Below, piece by piece: positions 10,877 to 19,645 of a DNA stretch of 64,000 nucleotides. How positions within the stretch are numbered: position 1 is the first letter of the stretch; the number at the start of each line of letters is the position of its first letter. This DNA comes from VAZQ01 sp963763365 (GTDB taxonomy: Bacteria > Pseudomonadota > Alphaproteobacteria > Rhizobiales > Xanthobacteraceae): positions 124,001-188,000 of the forward strand of contig CAVXOE010000012.1 of NCBI GenBank assembly GCA_963763365.1, read 5' to 3'. The notes below the pieces were generated by a model. The model worked only from the letters and a program-made list of their open reading frames with translations, did no database searches and was not told the DNA's origin. A program made the position numbers and the translations under genes.

Positions 10877-11200
10877 ATGCTGTTGGATCACCGGACCTAC
10901 ACGGTTCGCGCCGGCGCCTTGCGCAAACAGATGGCACTCTATGAGAAATACGGCCTCGCCGTGCAGAAGAAGCATTTCGGTGAGCCCCTTGCCTGGCTGG
11001 TGGCCGAGAGCGGCGACGTCAATTCGTACGTTCACATCTGGGTCTATGAGAACGCGGAGGACCGCAACCGCAAGCGGGCCGCGATGTACGCCGACCCGGA
11101 ATGGCAGGCCTACATCGAAAAGAACGCCGAGGCCGGCTACCTGCTCACGCAGGAGTCGAAGCTGATGTCGCCGGCGCCTTTCGCGCCGATCAAGCGCTGA
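10877..11200 (+). CDS. NIPSNAP family protein
   Basis: 107-residue protein of the NIPSNAP family, small alpha/beta-barrel (ferredoxin-like dimer) proteins often found beside catabolic genes. The opening LLDHRTYTVRAG, the YEKYGL segment, the IWVYENAEDRNRKRAAMY segment and the DPEWQAYI segment are typical. No catalytic residues are known for the family. It ends 38 bp before a Bug-type binding protein gene and probably shares its transcript, which fits a role in handling an imported carboxylate. Confidence 0.85.
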   Translation: MLLDHRTYTVRAGALRKQMALYEKYGLAVQKKHFGEPLAWLVAESGDVNSYVHIWVYENAEDRNRKRAAMYADPEWQAYIEKNAEAGYLLTQESKLMSPAPFAPIKR

Positions 11201-11238
11201 GCGCGCCGATCATGCGGATCCACATCGGGAGGACCGGC

Positions 11239-12213
11239 GTGACCGGACGGCTGTTGATACGTTCGCTCGCTGCGGGCTTTGCATGCTTCGCACTGGCCGG
11301 GGTGGCAAGCGCGCAGGATTTTCCGTCGCGGCCGGTGAAGCTCGTTATGGGATTCGGTCCTGGCGGTCTTGGTGACATCGCCGGCCGTGCCATCGGCCAA
11401 ATCATGTCGCAATCGATCGGGCAGCAGGTCGTGGTCGAGAACATGCCCGGGGCGGGCGGCTCGAATGCGGCGCTGACGCTCGCGCGCGCGGCGCCGGACG
11501 GCCACACGATCTTGTGGGTGAGCAGCCAGAACGCCATCGCGCCGTCGATGTTCAAGTCGCTGCCCTACGATTGGTCGCGCGACTTCGCGCCGGTGGGGCC
11601 GATGGCGGTCTTCGACTTTGTGCTGTTCGTCCACAAGGACAGCCCGCTCAAGACCGTGCGCGACGTGATCGAGGCGGCCAAGGCCAACCCGGACAAATTC
11701 AATTTCGGCTCGATCGCGGTCGGCACAGCGCAGAATCTCTCGACCTTGAACTTCGTGGCGATGGCCGGCCTCAAGGTGCCGACCGTGCCATTCCGGACCA
11801 CAGGCGAAGTGATCACTGGGTTGGCCTCTGGCAACATCCAGGCCGCGTTCGAGACCATTCCGGCGGTGATCGCGCAGTTCGGCGCAGGAACATTGCGGCC
11901 GATCGCGGTGTCTTCGGACAAGCGCGTTCCGTTCCTGCCGGACGTGCCGACCATCGCCGAAAGCGGTCTGCCCGGTTACCGGACCTATTCGTGGAACGGC
12001 ATCGTCGCGCCTGCGAAGACGCCGCAGAACATCGTGCTGCGGCTCAACAAGGAGATCAACGCAGCGATTGCGACGCCCGAGATCCAGAAGCGGTTCCGCG
12101 AGTTGATCATGGAGCCGCGCACCGGCACGCCGGAGGACCTGCAAAAGATCTACGAGGCCGACATCGGGATGTGGCGCCGGATCATCACCGACGCTAACAT
12201 CAAGCCGAACTGA
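11239..12213 (+). CDS. Tripartite tricarboxylate transporter binding protein (Bug/TctC)
   Basis: Periplasmic solute-binding protein of the Bug (TctC) family, 324 residues from the GTG at 11239, which sits 5-6 bases after GGGAGGA. An in-frame ATG at 11212 is the alternative. The Sec signal peptide ends GVASAQDFPSRP. Family landmarks are RPVKLVMGFGPGG, the QQVVVENMPGAGGSNAA loop that contacts the carboxylate ligand, and the late AESGLPGYRTYSWNG segment. Like most Bug genes it has no TctA/TctB membrane genes beside it. It differs from the five Bug genes at 22.7-27.8 kb, whose signals are twin-arginine-like. The neighbours are a NIPSNAP protein and a class II aldolase. Confidence 0.88.
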   Translation: MTGRLLIRSLAAGFACFALAGVASAQDFPSRPVKLVMGFGPGGLGDIAGRAIGQIMSQSIGQQVVVENMPGAGGSNAALTLARAAPDGHTILWVSSQNAIAPSMFKSLPYDWSRDFAPVGPMAVFDFVLFVHKDSPLKTVRDVIEAAKANPDKFNFGSIAVGTAQNLSTLNFVAMAGLKVPTVPFRTTGEVITGLASGNIQAAFETIPAVIAQFGAGTLRPIAVSSDKRVPFLPDVPTIAESGLPGYRTYSWNGIVAPAKTPQNIVLRLNKEINAAIATPEIQKRFRELIMEPRTGTPEDLQKIYEADIGMWRRIITDANIKPN

Positions 12214-12246
12214 GCAGATGCAGATAAATGCCTAGCCTCCGCTTGG

Positions 12247-12322
12247 CCGCGCGAAAGCGGGCACCCAGAGCTCACAAGAGCGGAGCGTGCGGCCTTGAGC
12301 TCCCGCCTGCGCGGGAACGAAC
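12247..12322. repeat. Intergenic palindromic repeat, degenerate
   Basis: Two hairpin-forming halves, CCGCGCGAAAGCGGGCACC and CCCGCCTGCGCGGG, flank an inner inverted pair GAGCTCA / TTGAGCTC. The first half resembles the arm of the repeat at 20028-20125 (CGCGAAAGCGGGCATCCAG). It lies between the Bug gene and the aldolase gene, in a typical place for alphaproteobacterial intergenic repeats. Confidence 0.55.
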
Positions 12323-12340
12323 GGAGAGAGGTCCCCCGCA

Positions 12341-13153
12341 ATGAACACCGTCCCCAAGATCAACACCGCGGCTGCGCAGCCAGCGCCGCCTCCCGGTATC
12401 GACCCGCTCGAGTGGGAAACGCGCGTCGACCTCGCCGCCGCCTACCGGCTGGTCGACTTGTTCGGGATGACCGACCTGCATCTCAACCACATCTCGGCGC
12501 GGGTGCCCGGCAAGGAGGAGCACTTCCTCATCAATCCGTTCGGCATGCTGTACGAGGAAATCACGGCCTCTTCGCTGATCAAGATCGATCTCGCCGGCAA
12601 CATCATTTCCAACACCAATTCCGAGTACGGCATCAACCTGCCGGGTTACGTGATCCACAGTGCCATCCACGGGGCGCGCCACGATGTCAGCTGCGTGCTG
12701 CACACCCACACCAACGCGGGCATGGCGGTGTCGGTGCTCAAATGCGGGCTCCTGCCGCTGACCCAGACCGCGATGCGCTGGCCGAAGATCGCGTATCATG
12801 ATTTCGAAGGCGTGGTGGTCGATCTCAGCGAGCAGAAGCGGCTCGTGGAGAATCTCGGCGACTGCGAGGTGTTGATCCTGCGCAACCACGGCCTGTTGGC
12901 GGTGGGGAAGACTATCGGCCAGGCATTCAACAACATCTATCGGCTGGAGCGCGCCTGCCAGACGCAGCTTCTGGCGATGGCCTGCAACGCCGAAATCAAC
13001 ATGCCGCCCGCCGACGTTATCGCGCGCTCGAACGCGCAACTGACCATCATGCCTTCGCCCGACGCCAAAGGTAAGCGCCAGCCGCACGGCTCGCTCGAAT
13101 GGCCGGCGCTCAAGCGCATGCTCGACCGCCGCGACCCGTCCTATCGGAATTGA
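12341..13153 (+). CDS. Class II aldolase/adducin family protein
   Basis: 270-residue cytoplasmic enzyme of the class II aldolase/adducin fold (fuculose-phosphate aldolase, ribulose-phosphate epimerase and related decarboxylases). Zinc-ligand histidines are visible as HTHTNAG (His121, His123) and in LRNHGLLAVG (His183). The substrate-phosphate region INPFGMLYEEITASSLI is also present. The ATG at 12341 follows GGAGAGAGG. The N-terminus carries a Pro-rich tail of about 20 residues, common in class II aldolase proteins of rhizobia whose substrate is unknown. It follows the NIPSNAP and Bug genes and could process the imported compound, which is inference from position only. Confidence 0.87.
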   Translation: MNTVPKINTAAAQPAPPPGIDPLEWETRVDLAAAYRLVDLFGMTDLHLNHISARVPGKEEHFLINPFGMLYEEITASSLIKIDLAGNIISNTNSEYGINLPGYVIHSAIHGARHDVSCVLHTHTNAGMAVSVLKCGLLPLTQTAMRWPKIAYHDFEGVVVDLSEQKRLVENLGDCEVLILRNHGLLAVGKTIGQAFNNIYRLERACQTQLLAMACNAEINMPPADVIARSNAQLTIMPSPDAKGKRQPHGSLEWPALKRMLDRRDPSYRN

Positions 13154-13261
13154 CGCAGCGCGGTTGCGGCTCATCAAGGGGTTGATCCAGGCGGTCCCGA
13201 GCCGCGGGCGACCGCCGGCGGCGCGATGTCTCGGTTTCAAATGAGTAGAAGGCAGGGTCAG

Positions 13262-14988
13262 ATGTCGGTGCCGGCCCGCGACGAGTGGTGGCAGGTCGCT
13301 TCGGCGCGCAATCTCAAGGCCGATTGTCGATTTCGCTACGGCATCGCACGCGCGAGCAATCGGACTGCTGCTGGTGGTTTCGCTGCTTTGTTTCCTGCCG
13401 GGCTTCTTCAGCATTCCGCCGGTCGACCGCGACGAGTCGCGCTTCGCGCAGGCTACCAAGCAGATGGTGGAGAGCGGCGACTATATCGACATCCGCTTCC
13501 AGGACGAGGTCCGCTACAAGAAGCCGGTCGGCATCTATTGGCTGCAGGCTGCCATGGTGCGCGCCGCCGAGGCCGTTGGCCTGCCGGGCGCGCGCACGCG
13601 CATCTGGCTCTATCGCATTCCCTCGCTGGCCGGCGCGCTCGGCGCGGTGCTTGCGACTTATTGGGCGGCACTTGCTTTCGTGTCGCGGCGAGCGGCCTTG
13701 CTGGCCGCGCTGATGATGGCAAGCTCGATGCTGCTTGCGCTCGAGCGGCTCCTCGCCAAGACCGACGCGATGTTGCTTTTCACCATCGTCGCTGCGATGG
13801 GTGCCCTGGCGCGTGTCTATCTTCCCAACAAGCGCGAAAAGCTTGACGGCGCCGGACGCTGGAAGGTCGCGGCGGTGTTCTGGACCGCGCTGGCCGCCGG
13901 CGTGCTGCTGAAGGGGCCGGTCAACGTGATGATCGTCGGCCTGACGGTCATTACGCTCGTGATCGTCGATCGTTCCGCGCGCTGGCTCTTGGCGCTCAAG
14001 CCCTTGTTAGGGTTCGCTCTGGTTTGCGCTGCTCGTGCTGCCGTGGTTCGTGGCGATCTTCCTGCGCGCCGGTGACGAGTTTTTCGCCTCGGCGGTTGGC
14101 CAGGATCTCCTCAGCAAGGTGGCGTCCGGCCAGGAATCCCACGGCGCGCCGCCCGGCTACTATTTCCTGCTGTTCTGGTTCACGTTCTGGCCCGGCTCGG
14201 CGCTGGCTGCGCTCTCGACGCCCGCCGTCTATGCGGCGCGCCGCGAATCCGCGATCAAGTTTCTGCTGGCGTGGCTGGTGCCGTCCTGGATCGTGTTCGA
14301 ACTGGTGGTTACCAAGCTGCCGCACTATGTGCTGCCGCTCTATCCGGCGATCGCCATCCTGATCGCCGGCGTCATCGACACCGACCGGCTATCGCGCGTC
14401 CGCTGGCTGACGCCAGGCGTCGTCTGGTGGTTCGTGCTGCCGCTGCTGGGGGGAATTATCGGGATCACGGCCCTCATCGTCATCGGCCGCCAGTTCGGGC
14501 TGCTGGTCTGGCCGGTGATCGGCGCGGCGGTCGTGATGGGGTTCCTGGCCTGGCGCTTCTACGAAAGCGAAGGCGCGGAAGTCTCGCTGCTGCGCGCGAT
14601 CGGGGCCGGCATCCTCACCGGGATCGCGACCTTCGCGCTGATCATCCCCTCCATCACGCAACTCTTTCCGAGCGTCACGCTTGCGCGCATCCTGCGCGAC
14701 AGCGGCTGCCGTGAGCCGCTGGCTGCTGCCGCCGGCTTCCAGGAGCCGAGCCTCGTCTTCCTCGCCGGCACTTCAACCGAGCTGATCGACGCCGCCAATG
14801 CGGCCGAGTTCCTGCGTGGCGGTGAGTGCCGCTTCGCCTTCATCGAGGCACGACAGGAGAGGAATTTCTCCCAGCGCGCCGAGGCGATCGGGCTGCGCTA
14901 TACTGCCGGCCCGCGCATCAGCGCGATCAACATCGGGACGGGTTCCCCGATCACGATCGCGGTCTACCGTTCGCGAGGTTCGCCGTGA
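13262..14988 (+). CDS. ArnT-like lipid A glycosyltransferase (two +1 frameshifts)
   Basis: Polytopic GT-C transferase of the ArnT/PMT group that moves a sugar from an undecaprenyl-phosphate carrier onto lipid A or another periplasmic acceptor. The signature IPPVDRDESRFAQATKQM holds the catalytic acidic pair in the first periplasmic loop. About ten hydrophobic segments and a C-terminal periplasmic domain follow. Frame changes of +1 occur between about 13290 and 13330 and near 14011 (TTAGGGTTC where TTAGGTTC would keep the frame). The ATG at 13262 depends on the first shift being real. The in-frame GTG at 13374 would remove the charged N-terminus. The gene overlaps the PAP2 gene by GTGA. It heads a four-gene operon. 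Confidence 0.8.
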
Positions 14989-15851
14989 GTCTCGAGTACG
15001 GAGATCAAGCCCGCCGCCAAGCAGCCGCCGCCGTGGCCGCTTTGGGTGCGCGCCAACGTGGCTGGATGGTTCGCCCTGCTGACGCGCCCTCCGTACGGGC
15101 GTGCCGCTTTGCTGTCGCCGCGCTGGCGCACGCCAGGCCGGCTTGGCGCTGGCGGCCGTGATCGCCGCCATTGCGCTGGTGGCCACGATGGCGCTGCTCG
15201 ACGCCTGGGCCATCGTGGCGGCGCGCGTCGCTGCCGCATCGGCTGGTGGCGGTGTTCGACGTGATCACCGACTTCGGCAAGTCGAACTGGTTCCTTTGGC
15301 CGATCGGCCTGACCTTGCTCGCGCTCGCCCTTGTGGCCTCGCCGGCACTGCCGCGGTTCTCGCGGCTCACGCTTGCCGTTGTGTCGGTGCAACTGTCCTT
15401 CCTGTTCCTGGCGATCGCACTGCCGAGCCTCGTTGTCTCCGTCGTGAAGCGGCTGATCGGGCGCGCGCGGCCGTTCGTTGGCGGCAGCGCCGACCCTTTT
15501 CTCTACGCGCCGTTCGGCTGGAAGGTCGAATACGCCAGCATGCCGTCCGGCCATGCGACCACCGCGTTTGCGGCGGCGGTCGCCATCGGCGCGCTGTGGC
15601 CGCGGACCCGCGTGGTCATGTGGGCCTATGCGCTCGCTATCGCGCTGAGCCGTGTCGCGCTGACGGCCCACCACCCGAGTGACGTGCTGGCGGGCGCCCT
15701 GGTTGGGGCGCTGGGGGCGCTCCTGGTGCAGCAGTGGTTCGCGGCGCGCCGGCTCGGCTTCGCGACCGGGCCCGGAGGGGCCGTCCGCCGGCTGCCCGGG
15801 CCTTCGTTCCGGCGCATCAAAAGGGTTGCCCGGCAGCTTGTCGCCCCATAA
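14985..15851 (+). CDS. PAP2 family lipid phosphatase (three +1 frameshifts)
   Basis: Membrane phosphatase of the PAP2 superfamily (LpxE, LpxF or undecaprenyl-diphosphate phosphatase type). The three catalytic blocks are KRLIGRARPF, MPSGHATTAF (catalytic His) and SRVALTAHHPSDVLAG (nucleophile His and Asp). Five to six membrane segments are visible. The GTG start overlaps the stop of the upstream gene. Three +1 shifts are needed to keep family-like sequence: near 14990, near 15130 (TGGCGCACGCC) and near 15226. The C-terminal two thirds (from about 15240) are intact. By context it probably removes a phosphate from lipid A or recycles the lipid carrier used by the ArnT-like enzyme. The choice between these is not decidable here. 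Confidence 0.8.
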
Positions 15852-15896
15852 GAAGCACGCGCAACCGCCACCCGGCGGCAGAGCGCGGCAGAGATC

Positions 15897-16658
15897 ATGA
15901 ACGGAACGCCCGGCAGCGACGCCCGACCAGCGGTATCGATCGTCATTCCGGTCAAGAACGAGGCCGGCAACATCACGCCCCTCGTGACCGAAATCGTCGA
16001 AGCGCTCGGCAAGACGCTGAGCTTCGAGGTCGTCTACGTCAACGACGGCTCGACGGACAACACCGACGCCGAACTGACCTTGCTCATGGCGAGCCGTCCG
16101 TGGCTGCGGCATATCCGGCACCAGACCTCGTGCGGGCAATCGGCGGCGGTGCGCACCGGCGTGCGCTACGCCCGCGCGCCGCTCGTTGCGACCCTCGACG
16201 GCGACGGCCAGAATGACCCGAAGTTCATCCCGGTGATGCTCAAGGCGATGGCGGCGGGCGCGCCGCGCGTCGGCCTCGTCGCCGGGCAGCGCACCGGCCG
16301 CAAGGCCACCGGTTTCAAGAAGCTGCAATCGCGCATCGCCAACAGCGTGCGCACCTTTGTGCTGCGCGACCCGACGCGCGACACCGGTTGCGGCCTCAAG
16401 GCGTTCCGCCGCGACGTCTTCCTCGCGCTGCCGTATTTCGACGGCTTGCACCGGTTCCTGCCCGCGCTGGTGCGGCGCGAAGGCTACGACGTTGCCTACG
16501 TGGACGTGGTCGACCGGGTACGCCTCCACGGCGTCTCGAACTACGGCATGTGGGACCGGCTGTGGGTCGGCATCCTCGATCTGCTGGGCGTGTGGTGGCT
16601 CATCCGCCGCCGGTGCCAGGTACCGGATGTGCTGGAGGTGAAGCGCCATGCTGATTGA
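15897..16658 (+). CDS. Family 2 glycosyltransferase (DPM1/ArnC-like)
   Basis: 253-residue cytoplasmic GT-A transferase. VSIVIPVKNEAGNI opens the nucleotide-binding fold. VNDGSTDNTDAEL and LDGDGQNDP provide the acidic metal and sugar-nucleotide residues, and DPTRDTGCGLKAFRRDVF is the acceptor-side block of polyprenyl-phosphate mannosyl- and glucosyl-transferases. There is no C-terminal membrane pair. It probably charges undecaprenyl phosphate with the sugar later transferred by the ArnT-like enzyme two genes upstream. It overlaps the next gene by 11 bp. Confidence 0.88.
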   Translation: MNGTPGSDARPAVSIVIPVKNEAGNITPLVTEIVEALGKTLSFEVVYVNDGSTDNTDAELTLLMASRPWLRHIRHQTSCGQSAAVRTGVRYARAPLVATLDGDGQNDPKFIPVMLKAMAAGAPRVGLVAGQRTGRKATGFKKLQSRIANSVRTFVLRDPTRDTGCGLKAFRRDVFLALPYFDGLHRFLPALVRREGYDVAYVDVVDRVRLHGVSNYGMWDRLWVGILDLLGVWWLIRRRCQVPDVLEVKRHAD

Positions 16659-16977
16659 TCTCGCCCAATCGGTCGGCAGCTACCTGCACGACGTGTTCAT
16701 CGCCAAGTTCGATGCCTGGGTGCTGCTCGGCTACGTGGCGCAACTCATGTTCACCATGCGCTTTGTGGTGCAGTGGATCGCTTCCGAGCGCGCCGGCAAG
16801 ATGGTGATGCCGATCGCCTTCTGGTTCTTCTCGATCGGCGGCGGCTTTCTGCTGTTCGGCTACGCGCTCTACAAGCGCGACCCAGTGTTCATCCTGGGGC
16901 AGGGGTTCGGCGTGTTCGTCTACGCCCGCAATCTCTATTTCGAATTGCGCGACCGGCGCTCCGCGCAAGCCGCGTGA
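16648..16977 (+). CDS. LAB_N domain membrane protein
   Basis: 109-residue protein matching the lipid-A-disaccharide-synthase N-terminal-like domain (LAB_N). This is a small three-helix membrane protein, found alone or fused to transferases and thought to act in lipid A or carrier-lipid handling. LLGYVAQLMFTMRFVVQWI, PIAFWFFSIGGGFLLFGYA and PVFILGQGFGVFVYARNLY are the three hydrophobic blocks and carry the family QxxFxxRFxxQW-type signature. A GGAGG eight bases before the ATG lies inside the end of the GT2 gene, so the two are translationally linked. Confidence 0.87.
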   Translation: MLIDLAQSVGSYLHDVFIAKFDAWVLLGYVAQLMFTMRFVVQWIASERAGKMVMPIAFWFFSIGGGFLLFGYALYKRDPVFILGQGFGVFVYARNLYFELRDRRSAQAA

Positions 16978-17002
16978 AGCTGGCGCGAGCCGAGCCGGTG
17001 TA

Positions 17003-17032
17003 TTGTTGGGTTGTGCTTTGCTCTGCTATAGA
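17003..17032 (+). promoter_or_regulatory. Probable sigma-70-type promoter of gatC-gatA
   Basis: TTGTTG (17003-17008) and TATAGA (17027-17032) are separated by 18 bases, 39 bp before the gatC ATG. The fit to the housekeeping consensus is moderate. It is the only such pair in the 93-bp gap after the envelope operon. Confidence 0.4.
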
Positions 17033-17070
17033 GACCGAAATGAACCGCTTTTCGTTGTTTCGAGGCTGAC

Positions 17071-17358
17071 ATGTCCGTTGATGCCGCCACAGTCCGTCGC
17101 ATTGCGCATCTTGCGCGTATCGCGGTGGCCGAGGACGAGGTCGAGCATCTCAAGGGCGAGCTCAACGCCATGCTGGCGTTCGTCGAGCAGTTGTCGGAGG
17201 TGAATGTCGAGGGCGTCGAGCCGATGACCTCGGTGACGCCGATGGAGATGAAGAAGCGCGCCGATGTGGTGACCGACGGCGGCATCCGCGACGACGTGCT
17301 CAAGAATGCGCCGGCCACCGAGGACGGGTTCTTCCTGGTGCCGAAGGTGGTGGAATGA
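17071..17358 (+). CDS. gatC: Asp/Glu-tRNA amidotransferase subunit C
   Basis: 95-residue GatC, the small subunit that clamps GatA and GatB together in the transamidation of Glu-tRNA(Gln) and Asp-tRNA(Asn). VRRIAHLARIAVAEDE, LNAMLAFVEQLSEVN and the C-terminal FFLVPKVVE are typical and the length is normal. It is separated from gatA by a small CxxC gene, which is unusual. gatB lies 9 kb away on the same strand. Confidence 0.95.
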   Translation: MSVDAATVRRIAHLARIAVAEDEVEHLKGELNAMLAFVEQLSEVNVEGVEPMTSVTPMEMKKRADVVTDGGIRDDVLKNAPATEDGFFLVPKVVE

Positions 17359-17377
17359 GAAATCGGAAGAACGCCTG

Positions 17378-17623
17378 ATGTGTATGGCCTGCGAAGAAGC
17401 CGACATGCATTACCGGCTGCAGCTGGTCGAGCAGATCGCCAAGGGCGAGATGCCGGCGGGCCTCACCGCCGAGGACCTCGCCAATATGGGCTTGCCGCAG
17501 CCGGGCGAGATCGAGACCACGGTCGAGCCCGACGGCACGGTGATCTACCGGCAGAAGGCGCCTTCCGCCGTGAAGGCTGCGCGCGCCAACGCGTTCGTCT
17601 GCGATAGCCCGGACGGCGAATGA
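17378..17623 (+). CDS. Small CxxC protein between gatC and gatA
   Basis: 81-residue protein that I do not recognise. It opens with Cys-rich MCMACEEADMHYRLQL, has an amphipathic helix, an acidic middle (GQ-free, Pro/Glu-rich, PQPGEIETTVEPDG) and ends FVCDSPDGE. The three cysteines, two near the N-terminus and one near the C-terminus, could bind metal, but the spacing does not match a known zinc finger. It starts 19 bp after gatC and its stop overlaps the gatA start (ATGA), so it is co-translated with the amidotransferase genes. An upstream GGAAGA may serve as its ribosome site. A link to tRNA amidation is inferred only from this placement. Confidence 0.7.
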   Translation: MCMACEEADMHYRLQLVEQIAKGEMPAGLTAEDLANMGLPQPGEIETTVEPDGTVIYRQKAPSAVKAARANAFVCDSPDGE

Positions 17624-19095
17624 CCGAGCTCACGTCGCTCACGCTGGCGGACGCCCGCGAGCAATTGCGCAAGAAGGTGATTTCCGCGGCCGAGCTTGCC
17701 GACGCGCATCTCGCCGCCATGGAGGCGGCGCGCTCGCTCAACGCCTATGTGCTGGACACGCCCGAGCAAGCGCGCGCCATGGCGAAGGCCGCCGACGCGC
17801 GGCTCGCGCGCGGCGAGGGTGGGCCGCTCGAAGGCATCCCGCTCGGCGTCAAGGATCTGTTCGCCACCAAGGGCGTGCGCACCACGGCCTGCTCGCACAT
17901 CCTCGACAACTTCGTGCCGACCTACGAGTTGACCGTCACCGCCAATCTCTGGCGCGACGGCGCCGTGATGCTGGGCAAGCTCAACAACGACGAGTTCGCC
18001 ATGGGCTCGTCGAACGAGAGCTCATTCTTCGGCCCGGTAATCTCCCCGTGGCGCAAACGCGGAGCCAACACGCCGCTGGTGCCCGGCGGCTCGTCCGGCG
18101 GTTCGGCCGCGGCGGTCGCGGCGCATCTCTGCCTGGGCGCGACTGGAACTGATACCGGAGGCTCGATCCGCCAGCCGGCGGCGTTCACCGGCATCGTCGG
18201 CATCAAGCCGACCTACGGCCGCTGCTCGCGCTGGGGCATCGTGGCGTTCGCGTCGTCGCTCGACCAGGCCGGGCCGTTCGCCCGCACGGTGCGCGACACC
18301 GCGATCCTGCTGCGCTCGATGGCCGGCCACGATCCGAAGGACACGACCTGCGTCGACATGCCGGTGCCGGACTACGAGGCGGCGCTCGGCAAGTCGGTCA
18401 AGGGCATGAAGATCGGCATTCCGAAGGAATACCGCGTCGACGGCATGGCGCCGGAGATCGACAAGCTGTGGGAACAGGGCGCGGCGTGGCTCAAGGCGGC
18501 CGGCGCCGAGATCGTCGAGGTCTCGCTGCCGCACACCAAGCACGCGCTCGCCGCCTACTACATCGTGGCGCCGGCGGAGGCTTCGTCCAACCTGGCGCGC
18601 TATGACGGCGTGCGTTATGGCCTGCGCGAGAACGCGCGCGACATCATCGGCATGTACGAGAAGACGCGCGCCGAAGGCTTCGGCAAAGAGGTGCGCCGGC
18701 GCATCCTGATCGGCACCTATGTGCTCTCGGCCGGCTACTACGACGCCTATTACCTGCGGGCGCAGAAGGTGCGCACCCTGATCAAGCGCGATTTCGAGGA
18801 CTGCTTCGCGCAGGGGATCAACGCGATCCTCACGCCCTCGACGCCGTCGGCCGCGTTCGGCGTCGGCGAGAAGGGCCAGGCCGATCCGGTCGAGATGTAT
18901 CTCAACGACGTGTTCACCGTGACGGTGAACATGGCCGGCCTGCCCGGGCTTTCGGTGCCCGGAGGGCTGTCGGGAGAGGGTCTGCCGCTCGGCCTGCAAC
19001 TCATCGGCCGGCCGTTCGACGAGGAGACGCTGTTCTCGCTCGGCGAGGTGATCGAGCAGGCGGCCGGGCATTTTACACCGCAACGATGGTGGTAG
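17620..19095 (+). CDS. gatA: Asp/Glu-tRNA amidotransferase subunit A
   Basis: 491-residue amidase-signature enzyme that frees ammonia from glutamine for tRNA amidation by GatCAB. The catalytic triad is visible: Lys78 in PLGVKDLF, the cis-Ser Ser158 in PGGSSGGSAAAVAA and the nucleophile Ser182 in DTGGSIRQPA. The length is normal and the frame is unbroken, in contrast to gatB. It overlaps the small CxxC gene by 4 bp. Confidence 0.96.
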   Translation: MTELTSLTLADAREQLRKKVISAAELADAHLAAMEAARSLNAYVLDTPEQARAMAKAADARLARGEGGPLEGIPLGVKDLFATKGVRTTACSHILDNFVPTYELTVTANLWRDGAVMLGKLNNDEFAMGSSNESSFFGPVISPWRKRGANTPLVPGGSSGGSAAAVAAHLCLGATGTDTGGSIRQPAAFTGIVGIKPTYGRCSRWGIVAFASSLDQAGPFARTVRDTAILLRSMAGHDPKDTTCVDMPVPDYEAALGKSVKGMKIGIPKEYRVDGMAPEIDKLWEQGAAWLKAAGAEIVEVSLPHTKHALAAYYIVAPAEASSNLARYDGVRYGLRENARDIIGMYEKTRAEGFGKEVRRRILIGTYVLSAGYYDAYYLRAQKVRTLIKRDFEDCFAQGINAILTPSTPSAAFGVGEKGQADPVEMYLNDVFTVTVNMAGLPGLSVPGGLSGEGLPLGLQLIGRPFDEETLFSLGEVIEQAAGHFTPQRWW

Positions 19096-19141
19096 GATCG
19101 GCGCGAGGGCGCCTTTGGGCGCCCATGATCGACCGCCGCCC

Positions 19142-19645
19142 ATGACTTTCGCCGACTTCAAACGCAGCCTGTCGCAGCCGAAGCCGCCGGCGAAGCTTGC
19201 GCCTGCGCTCGCCGCGCTGTGGTGGGCCGGTAAGGATGACTGGGACAAGGCGCACAAGATCGTCATGGACGAGGCGGGCGCCGACTGCGCGTGGGTGCAC
19301 GCCCACCTGCACCGCGTCGAAGGCGATCTGCCGAATGCGCGCTATTGGTACGCGCAAGCCCGCAAGCCCGCCGCCACCGAAGCGCTGCCGGCGGAATGGG
19401 ACGCGATGGCGCATGCGTTGATTGCCAAAGCGGCGCAGGCTGAACTCCCGCGGCTCGTCCGGCGTCCGGCGCGTATTCACTTGGAATTCGGTACGACTTG
19501 GTTGCGGATGATTGCCGCACCGAATCGTGGCTTAATGCGCGGCGGCAATCGGAGATCGAACCCGTGTCCGCCACCACGCGCGCCGTCGTCACCGATCTCT
19601 ACGCCGCCTATGCCAATGGCAACTTCGACCGCGTCGCGGAATTGA
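19142..19645 (+). CDS. Unrecognised small protein, 3' end uncertain
   Basis: The first 95 or so residues (MTFADFKRSLSQ..., ALAALWWAGKDDWDKAHKIV, DCAWVHAHLHRVEGDLPNA, YWYAQA) form a compact, Trp-rich, coherent helical sequence of the kind found as short conserved hypothetical proteins in Bradyrhizobium relatives. Past about 19435 the character changes to low-complexity Arg/Pro/Ser sequence, and the frame overlaps the start of the next gene. A +1 shift near 19435 would give an earlier stop, so the real product is probably about 100 residues. I know no function. It begins 46 bp after gatA. Confidence 0.6.
   Translation: MTFADFKRSLSQPKPPAKLAPALAALWWAGKDDWDKAHKIVMDEAGADCAWVHAHLHRVEGDLPNARYWYAQARKPAATEALPAEWDAMAHALIAKAAQAELPRLVRRPARIHLEFGTTWLRMIAAPNRGLMRGGNRRSNPCPPPRAPSSPISTPPMPMATSTASRN

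Noticed and set aside
13374..14988. ArnT-like gene starting at the GTG at 13374
   Set aside because: This would lose the charged N-terminus seen in the family. The upstream sequence continues family-like in the same frame, so an earlier start after a shift is preferred.
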